Of a DNA stretch of 33,526 nt, positions 26,292 through 33,526 are shown in pieces; positions within the stretch are counted from its first letter, which is position 1, and the number at the start of each line of letters is the position of its first letter. The position numbers and the translations under genes are program-made. The notes below the pieces were generated by a model, which was not told where the DNA came from, did not search any database, and saw nothing but the letters and a program-made list of their open reading frames with translations. The stretch spans positions 1 through 33,526 of the forward strand of contig JAISCX010000011.1 of NCBI GenBank assembly GCA_031265235.1. Reading direction: 5' to 3'. This stretch comes from Rickettsiales bacterium (GTDB taxonomy: Bacteria > Pseudomonadota > Alphaproteobacteria > Rs-D84).

Positions 26292-28217
26292 ATGGCAAAA
26301 TCAAAAAACGAAAAAATTACAGACGGAATGGTTCATGATTTATTGACGGAATCAAAAATTGATTTTATGCCGAATGACAGCGGTATAAAGGAAGTTTCCG
26401 ATGCCCTTAAATCCGCCAGCAAGCGCGGAACCGGAAAACACGGAATGCCAGAATTTACGGCCAAGGTCGGCGATTTTCTGATAATTATTGAAGACAAATT
26501 TGAATTATCCGAACATATAAAATATACGGATGACGAAGAAACATTGGACGAAACAACCGGCGCAAATATCAAATACGCTGTAAATGGCACCGTATCATAT
26601 GCAAAGCACGTGTTGGCCAAAACATCGTATGATAAAATCTTTGCCTTTGGTTGTTCGGGCGATAAAAAACGCCACAAAATTACGCCAGTATTCATAGGTA
26701 AAAACGGCAAGGTTGATTTTAAGATTTTGCAAAATGTTGATAATTTCCAAAACTTTACGCCTGCAAATATAGAACGCTATTATCGCGAGCAGGTTTTGGG
26801 TGAAAAACCGCAGGAACAGATTGAACTGGAAGATATTCTTAAAAAAGCGTCGGAACTACACGAATCTTTGCGTAATTATGGCGCGCTGGGCGAAACTGAA
26901 AAACCGCTGGTCGTGTCTGCCATTTTGCTGGCCTTGTCGGATGAAAAGAATTTCAAGATTGCCGATTTGACCGGTGACGCAACGCGCACGGACGGCGATA
27001 AGATTTACAGCGCGGTTGAAGCGTATTTGGAAAAAGTAAAGGTAAGCCCGCGCGTTAAAAAAGATAAGGTTCTGGCGCAGTTTATTATCGTTAAAACAAA
27101 TACAAAATTGAACGAGATAGATAAACGTCTGGGGGAAACGCCGCTTAAATACTTCACGAAATACATAAATGATAACGTCCTGCATCAAGTGGTAAAAAAC
27201 AGCCCAGAAGATGTTTTGGGGCGCTTTTATGGGGAATTTATAAAATACAGCGGCGGCGACGGCAAGGGGCTTGGCGTTGTTCTGACGCCGCGCCATATAA
27301 CAGAGTTATTCTGTGATTTGGCGGATGTAAAACCGGACGATATTGTATTTGACCCGTGTTGTGGTACGGGTGGCTTTTTAATCGCCGCGATGCACAGAAT
27401 GTTGAGTGCTGTAAAATCTGATAAAGATAAATTGCATATTAAACAGGAACAAATATTCGGTGTAGAAATCCGGCCGGACATGTTTGCAATCGCAACAACA
27501 AATATGATTCTGCGCGGCGACGGAAAAAGCAATCTGGAAGCGGCAGACTTTCTGGAAATTCGCACATCTGAATTAAAAGAAAACCATTTCACCGTTGGGT
27601 TTATGAATCCGCCGTATTCACAGGCGAAAACAAAAGATACCGCGCATTTGTCGGAAATAAATTTTATAGAGCATTTGTTGGATTCAATGCAAAAAAACGC
27701 GCGCGTGGTCGTAATTGTGCCGCAATCAACTATGGTTGGAAAGACCAAGGAAGACAAGGCGATAAAAGAATCCATTTTGAATCATCATACCTTGGAAGGT
27801 GTTATAACCTTGAACAAGGAAACATTTTATCGTGTTGGTACGAATCCCTGTATCGCGGTATTTACCGCTGGTGTTCCGCATAATCCGAATAAATTTGTAA
27901 AGTTTATAAACTATGAAGATGACGGATATGCCGTAAATAAACATATTGGGCTTGTTCGGACGGAACGGGCAACCGAACGCCATCAAAAACTGATGGATGT
28001 GTGGCGTAATGGCGGCGATGACGAAACCAAGTTTATGGTAAAGGCAAAAAACATTACAGCCGATGATGAATGGTTGCATTCTTTCTATTATTTCAACGAC
28101 GAAATCCCAACGGCAGCAGACTTTGAAAAAACGATGGCAGATTATTTAACATTTGAATTTAATATGATAACCCACGGCCGTGGATACCTGTTTGGCATGG
28201 AGGATAAAGATGAATAA
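26292..28217 (+). CDS. BcgI-like fused restriction endonuclease / N6-adenine DNA methyltransferase
   Basis: N-terminal PD-(D/E)xK-like PEFTAKVGDFLIIIEDKFE; HsdM-like motifs FDPCCGTGGFLIAAMHRM and MNPPYSQ. Confidence 0.85.
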   Translation: MAKSKNEKITDGMVHDLLTESKIDFMPNDSGIKEVSDALKSASKRGTGKHGMPEFTAKVGDFLIIIEDKFELSEHIKYTDDEETLDETTGANIKYAVNGTVSYAKHVLAKTSYDKIFAFGCSGDKKRHKITPVFIGKNGKVDFKILQNVDNFQNFTPANIERYYREQVLGEKPQEQIELEDILKKASELHESLRNYGALGETEKPLVVSAILLALSDEKNFKIADLTGDATRTDGDKIYSAVEAYLEKVKVSPRVKKDKVLAQFIIVKTNTKLNEIDKRLGETPLKYFTKYINDNVLHQVVKNSPEDVLGRFYGEFIKYSGGDGKGLGVVLTPRHITELFCDLADVKPDDIVFDPCCGTGGFLIAAMHRMLSAVKSDKDKLHIKQEQIFGVEIRPDMFAIATTNMILRGDGKSNLEAADFLEIRTSELKENHFTVGFMNPPYSQAKTKDTAHLSEINFIEHLLDSMQKNARVVVIVPQSTMVGKTKEDKAIKESILNHHTLEGVITLNKETFYRVGTNPCIAVFTAGVPHNPNKFVKFINYEDDGYAVNKHIGLVRTERATERHQKLMDVWRNGGDDETKFMVKAKNITADDEWLHSFYYFNDEIPTAADFEKTMADYLTFEFNMITHGRGYLFGMEDKDE

Positions 28218-29270
28218 CTTAAAGAATTGGAAAGAATTTACTTTATCAGATTTATTTTCTATTAAAGCCACATCCAGCGGAATAGATAGGTCAAAACTTG
28301 CGCCGAAAATCGGCAATATTCCATATATTACTAGAATGGATAAAAATAATGGGTGGGATGGATTTGTTGGCAAACAACATAAAGGCATAATGGATAAGGG
28401 AAATATTATAAGCATAGGGCTTGATACCCAAACAGCCTTTTATCAGCCGGTGGATTTTTTTACTGGTCAAAATATCCAAGTTCTTTCTAATAAACACCTA
28501 AACAGATATACTGCGATGTTTATAAATCCATTATTAAAAGATCTTATGACGAAATTTAATTGGGGCGGCAATGGCGCCACCCTGACAAGATTAAAACGCA
28601 GTAAAATTATTTTACCAACCGATGCGCTGGAGAATCCTGATTGGGTGGGCATGGAAGAATATATGAAAAATATAGAGCAAAAATTGCTCCGACGGTATAA
28701 AAACTATCTTGGGAACCTTGAAAGCCGCAGAAATGTAGAGAGAGAGAGAGTTCCCAACCTATATGGCAAGAATTCAGAATAGAAGATGTTTTTACGGATA
28801 TACAGCGCGGAAAAAGATTAAAGACCGCCGACCACAAACGCGGTCGTACCCCGTATGCTTCCGCAACGGCCCGCAACAATGGAATTGATGGATTCATAAG
28901 CAATAATGCAGGCGTGCGCATATTTGACAAGTGTCTTTCTCTTGCCAATAGTGGCAGCGTGGGCGCGTGCTTTTATGAGCCATTTGAATTTGTCGCCAGC
29001 GACCATATAACAAAATTATACAACGATCAAATCAATAAATATTCCGGCTTGTTTATTGCCAATGTAATTTCTCGTCTGAGTGAAAAGTATAGTTTCAATC
29101 GCGAAATAAACGATAAACGCATACGAAACGAAACAATAATATTACCGGCCACTAAAAGCGGCGCGCCGGACTATGATTATATGGAAGATACTATGCGCGG
29201 TATTGAGATTAAACAATTACGCAAATATATGCGTTATTGCGATAGTCGCCTTATGCCCGCCAGCACATAA
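28210..29270 (+). CDS. Specificity (S) subunit, interrupted by a frameshift at an (AG)7 tract; current ORF stops at 28782
   Basis: First half NWKEFTLSDLFSIKATSSGIDRSKLAPKIGNIPYITR...; second half WQEFRIEDVFTDIQRGKRLKTADHKRGRTPYASATARNNGIDGFI... in frame +2 nt relative. Two target recognition domain-like halves. Overlaps the methyltransferase stop by 8 bp. Confidence 0.85.
28737..28750 (+). repeat. (AG)7 simple sequence repeat
   Basis: GT-AGAGAGAGAGAGAG-TT at the frame break. Confidence 0.9.
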
Positions 29271-29275
29271 ATGTA

Positions 29276-29869
29276 TTATACCACACGCAACAGAATAGCC
29301 ACCAATATTCCGACTATTGTTGCGCCCAGCGTCCATGTGGCAATCAGCATATTTTTATTTAATTTGCTGTCTTGCTGGTCGCGATAACAGCCGTCAAACG
29401 ACTTTCCTCCCTTACCGGCCAGTGGGTAATAAAACTGGCATTTGTGAATGTGTCTTGTTTTTAACAGGCCGGGGTCGTTTTTAGAATTCCATTGTTCGTG
29501 CCAACAGCACAAAAATACGGATTCCGGCGCAATCGGTCGTTCGGGCATATCAAGTATGCTGCATAATTCCCTCGCGGGCATATGGTAATACTCTATCCGT
29601 GGACCGCGTGGATTTTGCATCAATATATTAAACCGGCGCCGCAGTTCGTTATCCCACTTCGTCAATTCTTGTTTTTCAGCGTCTAAAAACGAAAGGTCAT
29701 TCTTTTCTGCTGATTTAACTTCTGCGCTGGTAAGGTTTGCTTCGGTGTATTTCAAGTGTTGTGGTGCTTCTGGAACCTGTGACGGCGTTATAACGCTGCT
29801 TATTGGGCATGGCGTCCAATAATCTTTACATTTCACACAAAACGCGCAATTCGCACAACATTTTTTCAT
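29276..29869 (-). CDS. Cys-rich, putative tail-anchored membrane protein
   Basis: N-terminal MKKCCANCAFCVKCKDYWTPCP; C-terminal hydrophobic helix MLIATWTLGATIVGILVAILLRVV. Confidence 0.65.
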   Translation of the reverse strand: MKKCCANCAFCVKCKDYWTPCPISSVITPSQVPEAPQHLKYTEANLTSAEVKSAEKNDLSFLDAEKQELTKWDNELRRRFNILMQNPRGPRIEYYHMPARELCSILDMPERPIAPESVFLCCWHEQWNSKNDPGLLKTRHIHKCQFYYPLAGKGGKSFDGCYRDQQDSKLNKNMLIATWTLGATIVGILVAILLRVV

Positions 29870-30087
29870 TCTGGTATCCTTATAATCTTATTTCCCCATA
29901 TATAGCGTATAAATGCAGAAAATCAATACGGAATGCCGCCGTGGAGTGTTTGATTTCGGTGACTGGCCGGATGTTTTGGACGCAGCCGGCGTATGATTAT
30001 TTCTAGTCATAATAACCGGAAATAGGAATAATTGCGGGTTGCTTTTAGGAATTTGTGCTGTATGCTGAGCTAAAACAAGGAGTAAAC

Positions 30088-30294
30088 ATGTACAGACTTC
30101 CAGTACAATCAAGCAATATCAAAAGCGTCGGATTTGATTCAAACATTTTAGAAATTGAATTTCATAGTGGTGGCATATATCAATATTTTGACGTTCCGAC
30201 GGACGTTTATCACTTATTTATGAATACACCATCCAAGGGCAAGTTTTTTGACCAATTTATCAAGAAGATTTATCGTTATCAAAAGGTTGGCTAA
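30088..30294 (+). CDS. KTSC-domain protein
   Basis: AAGGAG RBS; SSNIKSVGFDSNILEIEFHSGGIYQYFDVPTDVYHLFMNTPSKGKFFDQFIKKIYRY. Confidence 0.85.
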   Translation: MYRLPVQSSNIKSVGFDSNILEIEFHSGGIYQYFDVPTDVYHLFMNTPSKGKFFDQFIKKIYRYQKVG

Positions 30295-32105
30295 ACCGTA
30301 ATATTGAAAATCCCTTGAATAATGGTTCTCCATGCTGCCGGCATATCGTCATAGCGCACCCATTCCAATGTTTTTTTATATGCCGCGAACGGTTTTTCCG
30401 TGGTTGCCACATATCCCAACACGCCTTCAATTGCATTCGGTAAGACAATCAGATTTGCATCATTCGCCAAAGCATCTTTTATAGGTTGATTAAATTTTAC
30501 CGCTCCCGGTTTGTCCGCATCTTCATCATGCATTACCGTGATATCATTAAAGCCCATTGCTTTCAAGTATTTGATTATTGAAATAATAACCGGCTTTCCA
30601 CGAGCTTTTAGTATTGTCCAATCAGCCATGATTTTATTACGTTGCTCTTCGCTGTTTAAAAGTCCAATGGATTGCTTAAACACAATATCTTCAGTGTCGC
30701 CTTCAATTATGAGAATCTTTTTACTGAAAAATATTTTTGCCACTTCGTCATCAATTTTCAACAGCATTTTTAAGTACGCTTTTTCATCATCTATCAAATC
30801 CGTGTAAGATTTGGTTATGTTAAACGGTTGAGCGGACACACTTTCAATATTCTGGTCGTCTTGGGTCAGTGATAATTTATTCAGCACCTGTGGTTTTTGT
30901 TTTGACAAATCTATCATATATGGAGAATGGGTCGGGCAGACAATCTGTCTTCCTTTGGATTCCGATAATCCGTATATCACTTCTTTCATAAGGTATGCCG
31001 CATGCGGATGCAGATACAGTTCTGGCTCTTCAAATGCTATTATCAAATCCTTACGAACTTTGTCAAGTTGCCTATCTCGCTCTTCTTTGTATTTTAATAA
31101 TGCAAAAACCGCAGAGCGGATTTGTCCCGTGCCCTGATACGGGGATTTTGTTTTTATGTTACTGGCAAGTTCAATATTATATTGTGGATTTAATACGTCG
31201 TCGCACGACAGGTTGGCTGTTGCGGTTATACTTGCGCCAGGAAACACCCCACTGATGGTTTCATTCAGTTCATGAATCATAGTCCGCATTTGCGATGTCG
31301 GGTTGTCGGGATTGAACTCTTTTTCAAGTTCCTTTAATGCATCTACCGCATTTTTATAATTTTGCGAATTGCTACGGGCATCTTGAAACAACTCGCTAAG
31401 TATTTCTACCAACGTTCCCCTTTTGTCTCCACATTCTTCAACATTATCATATGGTGGAATGAATAAAAATTTCGGAAGTTTGGACACCACGTTTGCAGGT
31501 ATGCCACCAGGGTTTTCATACCAATCGTAAGTCGCTGAGCCTAAATCCCACAATTCATCCAAATCCTCTGCGATTTCGCCAAATTTTTTTGCCGTGAATT
31601 TGGATGACAATTCTTCTTCTGGAATTGCCGCCAACCGTTCTCGTGGGATACCGGCATCTATCAATTCCTGCCAAGTTTTGGCTGTGCTGAATTGTGCTTT
31701 TTGCATTGCCCGCAATCCCCACATATAAAACTCGCCTTTGCCATCACGGTTAAAAATACGGCGATATGTAAATTTGTAATCTTCCACACCGTTTTCATCA
31801 GTATATTTCACAACACGGCGTGCGTTGAACCCGCGCCAATCTGGGTCTATGATAACACTGGGGTCTACTCCGCGAAATTCGCCGATAAGTTCTACAACAT
31901 CGCACGGTAGCGCTTCGTCGGATGTTTTATAAAAGTTTTCTGTTTCTAATTTGTCTTTTGCCGACAAAAGCAATTCTATCGCCCGCAGTACGCTTGTTTT
32001 TCCGGCATTATTGGAACCTATAAGGAATGTTGTGTTTGGCGAAAACACAATTTTTACATCTGCAAGTTTTCTGAACCCTTTGATTTTTAGTGAGTGCAAA
32101 TACAT
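30291..32105 (-). CDS. OLD-family ATPase/TOPRIM nuclease
   Basis: Walker A FLIGSNNAGKTSVLRAIE, ABC-like DLIIAFEEPELYLHPHA, TOPRIM KKILIIEGDTEDIVFKQS and ITVMHDEDAD. Confidence 0.9.
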   Translation of the reverse strand: MYLHSLKIKGFRKLADVKIVFSPNTTFLIGSNNAGKTSVLRAIELLLSAKDKLETENFYKTSDEALPCDVVELIGEFRGVDPSVIIDPDWRGFNARRVVKYTDENGVEDYKFTYRRIFNRDGKGEFYMWGLRAMQKAQFSTAKTWQELIDAGIPRERLAAIPEEELSSKFTAKKFGEIAEDLDELWDLGSATYDWYENPGGIPANVVSKLPKFLFIPPYDNVEECGDKRGTLVEILSELFQDARSNSQNYKNAVDALKELEKEFNPDNPTSQMRTMIHELNETISGVFPGASITATANLSCDDVLNPQYNIELASNIKTKSPYQGTGQIRSAVFALLKYKEERDRQLDKVRKDLIIAFEEPELYLHPHAAYLMKEVIYGLSESKGRQIVCPTHSPYMIDLSKQKPQVLNKLSLTQDDQNIESVSAQPFNITKSYTDLIDDEKAYLKMLLKIDDEVAKIFFSKKILIIEGDTEDIVFKQSIGLLNSEEQRNKIMADWTILKARGKPVIISIIKYLKAMGFNDITVMHDEDADKPGAVKFNQPIKDALANDANLIVLPNAIEGVLGYVATTEKPFAAYKKTLEWVRYDDMPAAWRTIIQGIFNITV

Positions 32106-32108
32106 TAT

Positions 32109-33332
32109 TTATTCCTCATCTTTCTTAACATCGGCGAATGCCTGTGCCATGGTCGGATTATTTTTGGTCAGGCGTTTGATGGACAAATCCTCGGCCCTTT
32201 GATTCGCCAAACGCAAATTATTTTCTGAGCCCAATAATGCATCCTTGGTTTTTTGCAGATGGTCAATTGTTTTATCAATCTCTTCAATCGCGGTTTTGAA
32301 CTTTTTGCTCGCCAAACCGTAATTATATGAAAACTTATCCTTAAAATCATTCATCGCTGTTTCAAAATTGGCCACATCAATGTTGCTTTGTTTATATTCC
32401 GCAATTTGCTGTTTATATTGAACAGAATTGAGCGCTGCGTTACGCAACAGTGTTATTATCGGAATAAAACATTGTGGCCGGACAACATACATTTTTGGAT
32501 ACCGGTATGACACATCAACGATACCTGCGTTATAAAGTTCATTGTCAGGTTCCAGTAACGATACCAGAACGGCATATTCACATCCTTTTTCCTGCCGGTC
32601 TTTATCCAATTCTTTGAAAAAGTCTTCGTTTTTATGCTTCGTGGCGGTCGTATCCATTTCATTTTTCATTTCAAACATAATAGATATAAATTCTGTACCA
32701 TCCGCCGAATCACGGAATATAAAATCACCCTTGCTACCGGTTTTGGCATCATTATCTTTTTCAAAATATGCGCTGGGGAATGCTGTGGGACGAATTTTAT
32801 TAAATTCAATTTCGCAATGCTGTTCCAGGGTTTCGCCAACCATCTTGGTTGACATTTTTGCTTTCATATCTTTATAAAGTGCAATTTCCGCATCCTTGGC
32901 CTTGACCTGGACTTCGTAAGTATTCTTTACCTCATTAACCGCAAGCGTTTTATCTCTTTCATTGCCTTCAACCTGTGATTTTAACTGGTCTATTTTACGC
33001 TGATATTCTGCAACGGTTGAATCTTTATCCATTTTTGCGTTGGCTTCTACCAATTTAATCTCGGCAGACTTTTCATTTTGGCTTGCAGCAATTTGCGATT
33101 TTAACAATTCAATTTTACGTTGATAATCCGATACAGATTTTTCTTTGTCGGCCTCGGCCTTGGTTTCAACCAGTTTAATTTCGCTCTCTTTGGTCTTTTC
33201 AAATTGTTCCAAGCGTTCTTTCAGGGCTTTATCAAATTCGGAATCCCGAACCTGGGCCAATATAGCGGCATACCCTGATTCATCAACCGTAAAAACTTCC
33301 CCACATTTCGGACATTTTATTGTTTCTGACAT
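32109..33332 (-). CDS. DUF2130-like protein: zinc ribbon, coiled coil, PD-(D/E)xK-like core
   Basis: IKCPKCGEVFTVDE; coiled coil with about 40-aa repeat; GSKGDFIFRDSADGTEFISIMFEMKNEMDTTATKHKNEDFFKELDKDRQEKGCEYAVLVSLLE. Confidence 0.85.
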   Translation of the reverse strand: MSETIKCPKCGEVFTVDESGYAAILAQVRDSEFDKALKERLEQFEKTKESEIKLVETKAEADKEKSVSDYQRKIELLKSQIAASQNEKSAEIKLVEANAKMDKDSTVAEYQRKIDQLKSQVEGNERDKTLAVNEVKNTYEVQVKAKDAEIALYKDMKAKMSTKMVGETLEQHCEIEFNKIRPTAFPSAYFEKDNDAKTGSKGDFIFRDSADGTEFISIMFEMKNEMDTTATKHKNEDFFKELDKDRQEKGCEYAVLVSLLEPDNELYNAGIVDVSYRYPKMYVVRPQCFIPIITLLRNAALNSVQYKQQIAEYKQSNIDVANFETAMNDFKDKFSYNYGLASKKFKTAIEEIDKTIDHLQKTKDALLGSENNLRLANQRAEDLSIKRLTKNNPTMAQAFADVKKDEE

Positions 33333-33526
33333 TTCTAAATCCTCTTTTATCTTATTTTATCTAGTATTAGCACAATGGCACCGCGTTTTCAACCGAATTG
33401 CAAACATCATAAACGAAGAAGTCAATAGAATGCTGAAAGAATACGCAGATATTGCAGAACAACAAATATACGAACAATTCCAAGCAGTCTTGGGCGAGGA
33501 TAATCCGGCAGGATAATTTATTGTTT

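Noticed and set aside
33367-33516. Partial plus-strand frame ...FNRIANIINEEVNRMLKEYADIAEQQIYEQFQAVLGEDNPAG
   Set aside because: May be a gene remnant, but no start codon or RBS supports it in this window and no family is recognisable.
1-33526. CRISPR array
   Set aside because: No regularly spaced direct repeats; the short 7-8 bp arrays are contiguous tandems without spacers.

Overview
Window from an AT-moderate bacterial genome, probably an uncultured anaerobic alphaproteobacterium (lineage is an inference from gene content: PFOR/NifJ, CtpA, EnvC, TyrS, rpsB-tsf and several Cys-rich exported proteins). Left part (1-13.9 kb) is mostly core genes: partial nifJ, ASCH protein, S41 peptidase, a Fic-like protein with a degenerate active-site motif, EnvC-like protein, tyrS, tsf, rpsB. 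At 14.09-16.61 kb there is a compact diversity-generating retroelement (DGR): a reverse transcriptase with the SQ motif, a target gene ending in a 120-bp variable region (VR, 15191-15310, minus strand), and a 120-bp template repeat (TR, 15969-16088, plus strand). TR and VR differ at 9 positions, 8 of them at TR adenines. The TR lies in inverted orientation, divergent from the target gene, with its own promoter-like region and a large palindrome. A cluster of exported or outer-membrane proteins and a tRNA-Leu with an apparent AAG anticodon follow. The right part (23.6-33.4 kb) is a defence-like island: DUF3768 remnant, VbhA-like small ORF, GIY-YIG/DUF4357 protein, DUF4143 ATPase, a BcgI-like fused restriction-methyltransferase with a specificity gene interrupted at an (AG)7 tract (candidate phase variation), a KTSC protein, and an OLD-type ATPase/TOPRIM protein paired with a DUF2130 protein. 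Short degenerate 7-mer arrays (about five units, 35 bp) recur at four places, two inside nifJ and one in a signal peptide, and a related 8-mer array encodes another signal peptide. No CRISPR array was seen. All calls come from reading the sequence; no database searches were run.
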